A stretch of DNA of 64,000 nt from Coprinellus micaceus. Its lineage: Eukaryota; Basidiomycota; Agaricomycetes; Agaricales; Psathyrellaceae. This document shows positions 1-10,850 of the stretch, piece after piece. The position numbers and the translations under genes were made by a program. The stretch's first letter is position 1. Every line of letters begins with the position of its first letter. The stretch spans positions 1,922,001 to 1,986,000 of the forward strand of contig OX596337.1 of NCBI GenBank assembly GCA_951394405.1, written 5' to 3'. The notes below the pieces were generated by a model. The model was not told where the DNA came from. It worked only from the letters and a program-made list of their open reading frames with translations, and did not search any database.

Positions 1-712
1 CACCGCGGAGACGTCGAAGATAGCTACACCAATGCGGTCGAGCAGCAGGGTTCCAGCATGCTTGAACTTTTCGGCCCCTTCAACGTTAGATCGCAAGTGA
101 GGGACAATAGAGGCGTAAAAGTTGTCGAAGGTTCTGTCTCCTGCCGTGCCGTTCCCTGGCCATTGGGTATGCAATGAAGCTTGCGGCCACAGATTGTACA
201 AACGTGTTGCAGTGAACCGCTCCTCAATTCTCCGCACGTCAAAGACGGTCAGAGGACCATCCACATCCTTCTGCCAAGGTGACCGACCGCGGCATGGTGG
301 GTCGACGATGTAGACCTGTGGTGGGTCAGGACGCCGCCAGTTCGCAGGTGATCATCATACCTCATACCCCTCTGAGAGAAAGAAGTCCGCCCATCCAGGT
401 CTCCCATCAGGGGTATTGAGGAAGTTGGTGCCAATCATACCTTGTCGAGGTTACTATCGTGGGGAGAGGGCAAGTGGGATTCTGAAGATGCTCACCCTGT
501 CCTGGAATGAACAGGAGGGGGTATGGTCGACGAACTCTCAGAGGGACGAGATGCTCCACATACATCTGGCCCCCTGTGATATTAGGCCCTCCTACCGCTA
601 CGTATTGCTGGCCGACATAGAAGTAAGAACGGGTGTGAGGAGTTCTTGTAGACATTGAAACAGTGAGAGTAACAGAGGCGCAGAGTGATACAAACACCAG
701 GGGGAATCGCAT
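1..712 (-). CDS. Secreted alpha/beta hydrolase, 3' end cut by window edge
   Basis: Reads leftward from the ATG at 710-712 and runs off position 1, so the C-terminus is missing. The protein opens with a signal-peptide-like MRFPLVFVSLCASVTLTVSM, then a segment with YVGQQYVAVGG, GGQMYVEHL and YPLLFIPGQG, which matches the N-terminal beta strands of secreted fungal alpha/beta hydrolases (the H/P-G-Q-G oxyanion region). After a first intron (GTGAGC..CAAG) comes GTNFLNTPDGRPGWADFF. After a second intron comes VYIVDPPCRGRSPW, with the conserved Asp-x-x-x-Arg-Gly-Arg-Ser. The catalytic Ser/His region lies outside the window, so activity cannot be judged. The substrate is unknown; an esterase-like role is inferred from the fold only. 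It is followed on the same strand, 212 bases upstream, by ATP7. Confidence 0.8.
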
Positions 713-924
713 CAAGGTAGACAGTAAGTCGCCAGGTGGTGGGATGGAAGAAAGGCCAGCAACCCCTGTGAACCGTGTTTGATCGCCCCACGCCCAGGCC
801 GGCACGCAACCAGTAGACTCAACTTCTTCCTCGCCGCGAGCGCCCGGCCTTCGAGTCCAAGTCGCCGATGTCCAATTTATAAAAGGAATGTTGCAATTAA
901 CGCTTCTAAAGTAATATGCGGAAA

Positions 925-1680
925 TTACATGAGGTTGAGGTCGCCGAACTTCTCCTTGTATCCTGTAGATTGTATATGAGCGGGTAATGGCAATAGGCTG
1001 CAGAGGAACACACGTACCAGGCACGGTCCACTTGCCCTTCTTGACCATGGTCTCGACAGCCTCGGCAATACGGGGGTGGGCCTTGGCGACATCCTCGGTG
1101 GTGAGCTGGTCGAAGGGACGAGCATCCTCGATGTTGGCGAGGGTTGCCTGCAACTCCTGGAGCTCAATGTCGATCTTTTCCTCGGTCTCCTTGGCCTTGG
1201 CGACCTAGAGTGTTCCAGAATATAGTCAGGAATAGGTGAGTGCACGCCGGTAATACCACGTACAGCCTTTGCCTCGAAGGTCTCGATGGCCTTGAGGGTA
1301 GCGCTGACATCGTAGGTGGTGGGCTTGAAGTCCTTCAAGTGCTTCTCGGCGTCGTCAACAACAGCCTTGTTCTTCAAAACCGAGCGGTAGTGAGCGAAGT
1401 CAACGGTGGTGGGCTGGCTGGCGTAGTGGTTGTGGACACGCTGGGCATCGGCGTGACGCTTGCGGAAGGCCTGGACGGCAGCGATGGTCTCTACGATTTC
1501 CAGAATTAAGACCAACTCTTCCCGCTGAATTGCTGAACCGAACCTTTGCCCAGACCAAGAGAGCCGTAGATGCGGGAGAAATCCTGTGAAATTGGAATAA
1601 AAAGTTGAGGTGAGCGCGTGTCATACTGAGGTTCATGACACAACACGTACGACCGCGACAGCGGCTGCTTTTGAGGCCAT
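925..1680 (-). CDS. ATP7: Mitochondrial F1Fo ATP synthase subunit d (peripheral stalk)
   Basis: Subunit d of mitochondrial ATP synthase, part of the peripheral stalk that holds the F1 head against rotation. The spliced protein is about 173 residues, the usual family length. It has the conserved LGLGKETIAAVQAFRKRH near residue 20, YASQP..VDFAHYRSVLKN, the long helix with TTYDVSATLKAIETFEAKA, and the C-terminal motif GKWTVPGYKEKFGDLNLM. Five exons are supported: MASKAAAVAV, then DFSRIYGSLGLGK, then introns after LGLGK, after EAKA and inside VPG. All junctions have GT/AG ends and keep frame. The first intron donor after exon 1 follows only 30 coding bases. Stop at 925-927. Expected location is the inner mitochondrial membrane, matrix side. 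Confidence 0.95.
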
Positions 1681-1926
1681 GGCTTCGCTGAGAGTCAGGA
1701 CAGAGTTGAAGGGTATAAACGCGAAATGACGCACTATAGGACGGAGGGGGATGGAGTTGGGAGGAGGAGCGTAAACTGGTGGCGGACAACACCCGGCAAT
1801 TTCCGTCTTTTCCTCCTGCGTGAGCCGATTCCATATTGGGAAAGTCTCCTAAATACAGCCAAATCACTTCTCTTTCAGCTTGTCGTTCTACAGTACATTT
1901 CTTCTCATTCTGCTCTGGGTTCTACG

Positions 1927-4420
1927 CTACAGCTCCTTCGAAGGGTCGTTGGGCAAAGTCGAAATACGTACAGCCTCTCCGACGAGCTCAAATTCTGCTG
2001 TGAGCGCGACTGGGCCGCTATCGAGCTGCAAGGCATACGTTCCAGGATAGACCCACTGGTCGCCTTCTTCGTCGGCTCTGGCGAGTGATCCGAGCGTGAT
2101 TCTCAAATCTCCAGTACTCTTTTGTCCAGGCTGAATCTGCTTCAGCCTCGTATATGCCACCAATCGCTTCAGGGGCTGGGGAGCTGGGCCACTGTCCTTG
2201 CCCGAGAAGAACAGAAGGGCAACATAATCCGACGCGGTTTCTCCTGTATTCTCAACGTCAATCTTGAACGACGCAAATTCCCTCAAATCGAGGAAACCAC
2301 TTTCGCCTTCGAGCTGGACGAGGTCGGCGATATCGTAACTGGCCGCGGGCTTGCTCCCCCAGGAGAACGCAAACGTCGTGTAGTGAAGGCCGGAGCCGAA
2401 CGGATAGACGGCTTCTCCAGTATACCAGATATACGTTCTCCCTGGATTCTTGTTACCTGGACGAAGCGCCATGTTCGTCATGTCCACTTGGTCGGCATAC
2501 GCCGCGGGGTATTGGGTGATTGGCAGACGCCCCGCTGGTGCGGCTTTCCCAGTGATGATGTTGAAGAGGGCGTCGCCTCCACTCTGCCCAGGGTATCCAC
2601 CCCAAAGCAGCGCATTCACCTTTGAACTAGTCAGACCGGGCCCTCGACCTCCACCAGATGAATGCTTACTTTCGAACTCTCCTTCAAAATGGTGCTATCG
2701 ACCTGGCCTCCACCGAGCTGAACGACGACCAGTGGTTTGCCCAACTCCTCCAGCTTCGAGATGAGCTGTAGCTGCACCCCCGGCCACGAGATATTCAACC
2801 GATCCCTGGCTTCGCTCTCCACCTCCTGGTCAAGGCCCCCAGTAAAAATGATGGCGTCTGCACCCCTCGCTGCTTCGATGGCGGCGTCAAAGTATGACGA
2901 GTCATTCCCTGAAATTCCCGTCCCAAACTCAAGCGCGACATCGTAGCCAGCGTTGAGGGCTCCAAAGTAGGGTGTCACCAGGTAAGGGGATGAACCGTAG
3001 TAGTTGCCCTGCATCAGGCTGCTGACGTTTGCCCAAGGTCCAACTAGGGCGATCTTCTTGATGTCTGCTTGGAGTGGCAGCGTGCCGTCGTTCTTCAACA
3101 AGACGATGCCTTCCACTGCGGACCTGTACGCGAGATCTCGAGCGTGTTGTGTATCGACATCTTTCCATCCCAACTGTCTGTACGGCTGGTTTTCCGGTGG
3201 GTCAAAATAGCCGGCCCTGATACACGGTGAGTACTGGCCAGCCAAACTTTCCTGTGATATCTCACCTGACCAGCGACGAGTACAGTCGAGCGACAGCCCT
3301 CTCGAGGTCCTCTCTCGTTACCAGCGACTGGTTATACGCCGTCGGCAAATACTCGGTGAAGACGCCCGGCCATCCACAGTTCACATCCGTCCCCGCCTTC
3401 AACGACACCGCCGCAGCCTTCACATAGTCCTCCGTGTAATGGTGGTCCGCGTACACGTTATGAATTGCGTCGCAATCCGAGGTCACCCAGCGCCCGTCAT
3501 CGTTGAAACCCCACTCCTCCCTCAAGATCGTCTGCAGCAAGTACGGGTTGGCACATGCAGGAACGCCGTTCACCGCATTATAACTGCACATCACCGACGC
3601 GACCTTCGCATCCCTCACACACGCTTGGAATGGTGGCAAGTAGTACTCGGCCATATCCTGGCGGGTGACAACAGCGTTGAACCCATACCGTGGGTGGTCT
3701 TTCCAGTCCTCCAAGTCGTACGCGGCAAAGTGCTTGCAGTCTGCGATGGTCTTCCAGTACTTGGGGTCGATGCCTCCTTGCAGCCCGTCAATGAGCTGGT
3801 AAACGTATCGGGAGATATGGTATGGGTCTTCCCCAGGGGTCTCTTGGCCTCGACCCCACCGAGGATCCTTGAAGGGGTTGATGTTCGGGGTGAAGTAGTC
3901 AAGACCAGAGCGGCCTGCGTTATTGAACGCTCGAGCTTCTGTGCTGATGACTGTGGCCACTTCCTTAATCAGCTCGTCGTCGAACGCAGCTCCCAGTAGG
4001 ATTGGCTGAGGGAAAGAGGTCGCATGGCCGAAGTTCTCGCCTTTCGGTGCGAAGACGACGCCAGGGCTATACGCGACGCCGTGCTATTTATTCGGACAAG
4101 GTAAGTCCACACATTGGTCATTAAAAGCAGGTGTGTGGACTAACCAGAGCTTCAGACCACCACTCATATGGCTCCAACCCCAGGCGAGGCACACCAGGCG
4201 CAGATGTGACGGTGTTGTTCGCCAATTCCTCGATGGTAAACAGGGACACAAGCGCCTTCGCTCGGGTGAAAGCGTCCAAGCTCGTATTGCACACATCGTT
4301 ATCCTTCAGCGGTCCATTAGAGCAGTCCGGAAACCCGTATCGAGCACCAGAACCTGACCAGATCTGGGTGGCCAGGACCGCCTGGGAGAGTAAGAGGGGG
4401 TTGAGCCTTGGGAACACCAT
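1927..4420 (-). CDS. GH3 beta-xylosidase / beta-glucosidase-type secreted glycosidase
   Basis: Glycoside hydrolase family 3 enzyme of about 770 residues, in the size range of fungal exo-1,4-beta-xylosidases of the XlnD/Bxl1 group. N-terminal features are YGFPDCSNGPLK, ARAKALVSLFTIEELANN and EPYEWWSEAL/HGVAYSPGV. Then come NPFKDPRWGRGQETPGEDP and CKHFAAYDLEDW. WVTSDCDAI carries the expected nucleophile Asp. The C-terminal half has LLKNDGTLPL and the GH3_C segment; WGGYPGQSGGDALFNIITGK and YPFGSGLHYTTF lead into a fibronectin-III-like tail. Three introns (after SEAL, LVR and ESSK) splice in frame. I took the ATG at 4418-4420 because it opens a hydrophobic signal-like stretch; an in-frame ATG at 4439-4441 would add seven residues. 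Xylosidase rather than glucosidase activity is inferred from the overall motif set. Confidence 0.92.
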
Positions 4421-6678
4421 GGTCGAAACGGATGCGTTCATTCAGCAGGGCGAGCTCGGTGGGCTTATACCACTGGTGTATCGGCTTATCCTTCTCTTCT
4501 TCGACGCCGTCTTGTTCCTTCTCCAGTGTCATGGGGGCTCTTTCCTCACGAAATCTTCGACAATATTCTCGTCGCCCGGGCCGATTTTCAAAGTTCTCTG
4601 CTTCCTGAAGCGCAAACTTACGGTCTCATCATCTCTTTTAAATACTCGATACGAGCCTCCGACGCACCTTACCAACAACAGGATACCTGGCTTGGTGCGC
4701 CAAGCCTTCAACAACTCAACCCTCCCATCTCTCTCTCTCGCCTCCACCACCAGCGACACGCCGACCAATCACCACCTATACTCGGCCTCAAGCCTTCGCA
4801 CTCCGGCAACTCTCTCAACTCAGCGCGAAGCGCCTGCATCACATTTCCTCGGTCAATCCTCGCCCTCACAACGTTCTCCTCATTGGCACACTAACGCTTC
4901 TTTCCACACCATCTTACGAAACGTGCTATCCTATTCCTGTCCTGTACTAGCATCGCTCGTTCAGGCGGCCGTACACGAACTGGTCGTATCTCCCAGGGTA
5001 CCCAGCCTATCATAGAGTGGTACTCAGAAACCAAGTACGGTGGTAAGTATGGAGTGCCGGTAGGGCTGCCTAAGGGCACTCACATGGGCACTTGTCCCCC
5101 GTCGCCATGAATTAAGCGCCAAAAGTCTATTCTACCTACCCCGCTCTCCATGCAAGACGTCACTCACTCACCCCGGTGGCGTCCCCGGTCATGTACTTAC
5201 CGTACGGGGGAATCTACCATATCCACACCCAACTCCCCCTATCCTTCATCTAAGCCTGTCCGCAGAGTCACACCGACGATCCCCCCATCTAAATCACACA
5301 GAATAGGCTTTTGTGCCAATCACGGAGAAAAGTGGCTCAAGCGCCTCTTATGGCCCGCCGCCAAGGATCAGCGCTCAGCGTCGAAGTCGGTAGATGCAAG
5401 AGCGTGATTATTGGCGGGGGGTGACGGTGCGGGGAAATCACACGCAGCACAATGTCATGGGCGTCGGAGAAGAGTGAGCGCAAGCAAGCGCCCAACGGTG
5501 CTGTCGATCGGTCACCTCGTTCTTCACATTCTCTTCGGAGCCTTCACGTCGCCCGTAGGCGATGCTAATCACCACTTTCTGCATATCACTTGCTCCGGTA
5601 AACATACCTCCAACCCACCTGGAGGGAAACAAGCAATGTGGCTTGGAATGTTACCCCGTCTGTTAATTAGTAGCCGGGGGTTCTGGGAGGAAGGAACTCA
5701 CCCTTGCCCTGGTGACCACCACTCCACGAACCCACAGGAAAACCCACTGCTCCACTTCGACATCTCGTTCGTGGTGATGTGAACCTATCCGTAAGGACCC
5801 CAACATTTCGTAGCATCTCGTTCTCGTGAACTCGTCCCTAGCCCCTGTCTCGACTCGGGTGAAAGTCCCACATGGGGTGGGTTGGCCGCTTTGTGTCCAC
5901 AGTCCGCGATCTCGGAGAAGGGAGAGGTGTTCACGAGGGCGAGCGGCTCGTTCGAGGCCGAGGACACGAGGGAGAATGGGGAAGAATTGTTTGACGTTGG
6001 AGCCTGGAGAAGATCGAGAGCCTGACAGCGAAGGAGGATGGAGAAGAGGCGGGGGATCTGGTCAGTATTTTCAATTTATCTGTACACTATAATGCCCCAG
6101 ACGTGTATGCGCGTGCTATGGATCGTAACAGGAAGAGGGAGAAGGGAGGGACGTACAAAAAGAATATAAAATCCTAGACGGAAACAGCGAGGGCAAAAGA
6201 GTCAAGAAAGAGAAACGTTACGGCGTAGTAGGCAGGAAGAGGGCGTTAGATCAATGTAAAGCGAGTCCACGAATACTTTTGTTTGTAAAGAAATGTGGAT
6301 GATGATGATACAGACAGACAGTGGATAATGCAGAGACACACAAACAGGGGATAGAGGAGGGAGAAAAACGAGATCGGTACAAGAGGAAGGGGGTAATCCA
6401 AGGTGGGGGACGCTAAGGAGGGGGCTGAAGAGCGCGATCGAGTCTCGTGTATGTCAACAACGAAAGCGCGAAGCAGGCGACCCGGAAAATCCAAGACAAC
6501 AGCGACGAACGGGATCGTAGGCTCGACCCGATCGCCAGAAGGCCGCGCCAGCCCTCGATGCACGCAAAACTACGCCGATGGAGGGGGGCTCACAGGGAAT
6601 GGAAATGGCGCGGAAAAAACGAGGATGGAAGAGGGGGTCGATCGAAGGAAATTTTAATGATGAAAAAAAAATCTCCCC
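4421..6678. other. Intergenic, 2.26 kb, no supported gene
   Basis: Holds the 5' flank of the GH3 gene on the left and the 3' flank of atf1 on the right. Several open frames of 80-290 codons occur here on both strands, but none shows a domain, a recognisable motif or consistent splice joints. The left part is C/T-rich on the plus strand, as expected for composition-driven open frames. The stretch around 5870-6060 is open on the minus strand but was not recognisable. Confidence 0.5.
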
Positions 6679-8164
6679 TCAGTAGCCGTACCCGGAGGTT
6701 TGCCTCCCCCCGCCCGTTCCTCCAGCCTTCCCGGGAATGCTGACATTCATGCTGATGGGCTGGCCCCCAGGGCCACCGACGCCGACGGTGCTGACGCCAA
6801 TTGGTACTGGGCCAACGACGCCAGCGCCGCCGACGAGCTGAGACAACCGCGAGATCTCGTCGCGAGAAGCAACCAAAGCGGTTTTGAGTTGCTCGTTCTC
6901 CGCCTTGAGGTACTCGACGCTGGCCTGCAACTCCTGCAGCCAGGCTTTCTTCCGCTGGCGACACTTCAGAGCGGCTGTATGGTAGCGATGAGGAAATCTG
7001 TCACTCATGTAGAATAGATCGATATATACCTTGTCGGTTGCGCTCCAAAAAGTTTCTCCGTTTCTCCTCCTCAGTCTCGGGCTTCTTCTGTGAATGCTTC
7101 TTGGAGGGAGCTGGCGTTGAATCCTCATACTGCTGATCATCGTCCTCATCCAGGTCTTCGTCATCGTCGTCGCTTTTCGGGCTGTTCTTTCGCCCCCTGT
7201 TGGACGACGACGTGCTCACCGTCGACCGTGTGCGCTTGCCAGTCTTGGTGGGACCGGGAGGCGGCGAGTTGGCAGTGTCGTACGACTTGCGTTTAGCTCC
7301 CCGCTTGCCGTTGGCCAGGCCATTGGTCCCGTTGGACGCAGCTGCAGCCGCTGCGGCGGCGCTGTTCTCCTGCTGGGCAGAGGCCTCTCGTTTCTCAAGC
7401 TCCTGGTGGGCCTGCGAAAGGAGGAAAAGGCCATTGGTGGCTTGGGCTGTGGCGTGGCCGTTGGGGAGATAGCTGGAGTTGGAGGGGTCCTGATGAGGGG
7501 GATGATAGTTGAGATTACCTCCGTTGATGACGCCGGAAAGAGCATTGATTGTGTTAGGGGTGATCGTCCCGTTGGCGCCAGAGTTGCCGTTGGTGAAGGC
7601 GAGGTATGCGGTGTTGGGCCCGCCGGTTGGGAATGCGCCTGGACCACCGACGAGCGGGGTCAGACCTGTCCCGGGGGTGAGGCCCGTGCGAGGGGTCAGG
7701 CCGGTCCTCGGGGTAAGGCCTGTCCGGAAGGAGGCGGGGTCGAACGCGAGATGCGAAGCCTGGCTGGCATCCTGCTGGGGCCCGGCCAGCATGGCGGGGG
7801 AGAGGGGGCCGGAGCGCAGAGAGTTGAGGCCGTTGGCGTTGTAGCTCCAGCCATAGGTGGGGTCGGCAGGGGAGGAAATTGAGGCTAGTGGGGGGAGGAC
7901 GGGGCGAGGTGCAGGAGGAGAAACACTGCGCTTGCGGGACTGGCGAGACTGGCGGCCGTCCTGGAGAGCGTCGGCGGAGGCAGACTTTGAGGAGGAGGGA
8001 TCTATACTGTCTGGGGTGGGGGACGCGTTGCGGACGTTGGAGGAGGAGGGCGTGGCAGAGAAGGACTGCTCGAAGGGATTTGGCTCGAGATCAAAGTCCT
8101 TGCGTGTCTGGCGGGTGAGGGTTGTTCTGCGGTCAGGAGAGCGGGAGAGGCTTTTTCTAGACAT
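6679..8164 (-). CDS. atf1: ATF/CREB-type bZIP stress transcription factor (Atf1/AtfA-like)
   Basis: A bZIP regulator of about 475 residues, likely nuclear. In ascomycetes its relatives act below the Sty1/Hog1 stress MAP kinase. The N-terminus has the hallmark FDLEPNPFEQSFS of the Atf1 osmotic-stress region, followed by a long Ser/Pro/Asn-rich segment. A basic patch (KRGAKRKSYD) and an acidic run (SDDDDEDLDEDDDQ) precede the bZIP. The basic region reads RRNFLERNRQAALKCRQRKKAW, with the N-x-x-A-A-x-x-C-R signature, and then a leucine zipper (LQELQASVEYLKAENEQLKTAL). One 55-base intron (6975-7029) interrupts the DNA-binding region between NRQ and AALKC. A TGLTP repeat sits mid-protein. The ATG at 8162-8164 is the only good start: the frame upstream has no earlier ATG before a 66-base gap to the neighbouring gene's stop. 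Confidence 0.93.
7656..7727 (-). repeat. Four-unit 18-base tandem repeat inside atf1
   Basis: Four imperfect in-frame 18-base units encode TGLTP joined by Arg or Gly (TGLTPR-type). Each contains a Thr-Pro pair, the minimal MAP-kinase phosphosite. The bases differ at codon third positions while the peptide is kept, so the array is not a fresh slippage product. Confidence 0.85.
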
Positions 8165-8206
8165 GGGCAGGATGACGATGGGGATCCGAAACAAAATGAC
8201 GACTGC

Positions 8207-8214
8207 TGACGTAG
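8207..8214 (+). promoter_or_regulatory. CRE-like half site TGACGTAG in the atf1 5' gap
   Basis: TGACGTAG lies between the atf1 start (8164) and the stop of the upstream DUF3445 gene (8231). It is one core match to the ATF/CREB half site TGACG. A lone half site is weak evidence; its position immediately before a gene encoding an ATF/CREB protein makes it worth noting. Confidence 0.25.
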
Positions 8215-8230
8215 CTCGTTATAACTCCCA

Positions 8231-10850
8231 TCACTGCTTGCACTTGTTTACCACACTTTCCCACCACCCACGCCCTGCCCCCTTGTATCGCCGCACCTCC
8301 GGAGGCCACTCTGCCATTGCCCTGCCCAGCCGCCGCCCTGCCTCCTCCTCCAGCCCCGCCACCGGCTCAGTGTACGTCCTGATCGTGAATACAACAGCCC
8401 CGCTCACTCCCAGCCGTCGCAGCGTCTGTCGCTCCGTGCGCATCACCACTCGTTCCACCGGAATCTCGCCGCTGCCCTGGTGCGCATGCCCGCCGAACCC
8501 GTCCTCTGGTCCGTTCGACGTCGTCCCCCACGCAAGCTCCTCCGGGTCCACCGCGTCCCTCTCCCCCTCCTCAGCCAGCGCCTGCACGAAATAGTTGCTC
8601 CGCACAACAGGCTTGTCCAGCGCCAGCCGTCGAAAGAACCGCGCCATGCTCCCTTCAAGCTTTTCACGATCTGCAGCCAAAGATTAAGTATCAGCACCGG
8701 CCGATCCCGTCATCCACGCCGGTATCAAGCATCTTATAGCACCCGGTCCACGCGCTGCATTCTGATACGCTTTTCAAGTGACGACGTCATCCACAGGTCC
8801 ATGCAGTTGACGGACGTCATCCAGCGCTTCCCTTTCGCCACCAGGCGTCCCCCCTGCTCTCAGAGTTAAACGCCTGCTGTTCCGAGGATCGTCACCCCCA
8901 AAGAGGCTTTAGCATGGGGGCACCGTGAGGCTCCTACACCTCATGGTGGCGTCTATACCATCCGACATGGTCCTCCTGATCGCCGTCAAGAACAGACTGC
9001 GAGCCACCGCATTTCACGTCCCGAGGAAATCGCATCTAACCCCGTAGGAAAAGAAAATGCACTCACAAAATGGCACGTCTCCTGAGATGTGGATTTGCTC
9101 CAGAGGTAGTCCAATCTTGTCCTCCATCCGCCAAAATCCTGTATACTTTCCCGTCAGTAATCCGGCCAAGAAGATACAGCGGACAACATGAGAACGATGA
9201 CGTTGTCGTCAACGTTATTAAGCGCGCAGAATAGAACCATCAGAACAGGAACCAGTCAATTCCCCGAACATGCGCATGCGGGGTTGCGGTGGGCCAATTG
9301 AATGAAGGTGAAATGAGTGCAGGAAAGACGCCATTGTGAAGGGCACACAACCCACGACGAACGGTGCAAATAGCAAACACTCACCAGGAACGAGGATTGC
9401 CCCAGCCTGAAAGTAGTACTTGCCATCCTCGCCTAGAACGAGAAGAACGAGAAGACAAGGTCGAGAGTTGCGAATTAACGCCGAGTGCCAGCACGGACAT
9501 CGCGTGGAGGGCACGTTACGAGAGGAAGATCGAAACAAGCCAACGTTTAATGATCCTGTCTGCTGAAACGGCTTGGAGGCGCACCTTCTATCATGATAGC
9601 CAAGTCGTCCTGAATTCTATACACAAACCCAGGTAATCAGTACTCATAAAGGACAGATGAAGGACGCAAGGTGCACCCACAGCAAAGCCGCAATTTCCAA
9701 AGCCCTCTCCGGCGCCCTCTCCCCATCCTTAACATGTAACGGTAACTCGAACGTCTCGTCCGTAGCTTCGACGCGGATCGTCCTGATCGGAGGCTCACCC
9801 TCCCACCCCCAACCACTATACTCATCCAGGTCCAAAGGTTCCTGAGGAGTCGATAAAAACCTACTTCTACATCCTTCTCCCGTGGAAGGAGTTCTGATAA
9901 GGGTAGTACCAGTATGCCTGGAAGCGACGCGGAACGTCTTCGGGTACTTGTGCGTCAGGTACTCCGCGACCTCGTGAACTAGTTCCACAGCTGTTACCAA
10001 AGGAAGGTACGACAATCAGCCCTCAAAGTCTAACCTTCAAGGAGGGAATAAAGGACACATACCGGCAAGAGCACTATATCCTGCCTTAACGAGGGGATTG
10101 TGCGCATCGCTGAGGACGCGGATCCCTTTCTCTCCCCTCGTTTGGACCCTGTGTTTACGGATACGGTGATACCGCTCGTACTGGTTGTCGACCTAGAACC
10201 GAGGTAGTCAGAGTTAACATTTATTAAATTTGCCATTCAAGGGGCATGTAGCACTTACCTCGATCCACTGGTCCCAAGGCATGTTTCGAAGGCCCATGGT
10301 CGTGCTATAAATTACCGTCGGAACAAGCAATTAGCTTCACTCCAAAAAAACCCCTCTTCGAAGTACTCACTGGTACGGCCCAGCTTTCCAATGCCGGTTC
10401 TCCATAGGCGCAATATCCCCCAACTCTTTCTCGCACGGCTCGAACGCCGGGTACGTGAATTTGACCGGTTCCCATTCTACAAAGAGAAGACAAAGTCCAG
10501 ACCGCATACGTTAGCATTAGCTCCCAACTACCACACCAAGTCGCATCGAGCCTAGACGCCATTTGGCAAGGTGTATGCATGTAAGGAATTCGCGCAGGAA
10601 CGAACATACCTCCCAAGTCCCTATCCTTCTGATTCGAAGCGCCCAGGCCCGCAGAGTTCCTGGGAGCTCGTCGAGTATGAAATTGGAAAGTGGAGCGCCT
10701 ACGGTGGTGATAGTAGGCAAAGTAGCTCGCGGCGAGTATAGCCAGAGCCAATAAAAGCGAGACCTTTGATCCTAGAACGGGCTCCTCAGTCGCGAGGTTT
10801 ATCCAGGATTGCACGGTCGAGGAGATCATTCCCAAGCCCGATTCAAGCAT
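8231..10850 (-). CDS. DUF3445 family protein, membrane-anchored (haem-dependent oxidative N-demethylase-like)
   Basis: A protein of about 470 residues. Near the N-terminus is one membrane segment (VSLLLALAILAASYFAYYHH) followed by a basic HHRRR stop-transfer patch. The DUF3445 body starts with FTYPAFEPCEKELGDIAPME, NRHWKAGPY and TMGLRNMPWDQWIEVD. Then come VELVHEVAEYLTHKYPKTF and GEPPIRTIRVEATDETFELP. The C-terminal half has LIQDDLAIMIEGEDGKYYFQ, FWRMEDKIGLPLEQIHISGDVPF and YREKLEGSMARFF. It ends with RTERQTLRRLGVSGAVVFTI and EWPPEVRRYKGA. The DUF3445 family includes proteins described as haem-dependent oxidative N-demethylases; the substrate here is unknown. All joints are GT/AG. One intron, 8671-9066, is 396 bases, about seven times its neighbours. 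The stop lies 66 bases before the atf1 start codon on the same strand. Confidence 0.88.
8783..8823 (+). promoter_or_regulatory. Paired CRE-like GACGTCATCCA elements in the long DUF3445 intron
   Basis: GACGTCATCCA occurs at 8783-8793 and again at 8813-8823, exactly 30 bases apart, inside the 396-base intron. Each holds the palindrome GACGTC and the ATF/CREB half site ACGTCA; the first copy is preceded by TGAC. They lie about 620-660 bases upstream of the atf1 start in its direction of transcription. Confidence 0.4.

Noticed and set aside
4131..5015. Long plus-strand open frame of 294 codons over the GH3 5' end
   Set aside because: It overlaps conserved GH3 exons on the other strand and encodes low-complexity Ser/Leu/Pro sequence with no motif; an antisense shadow.
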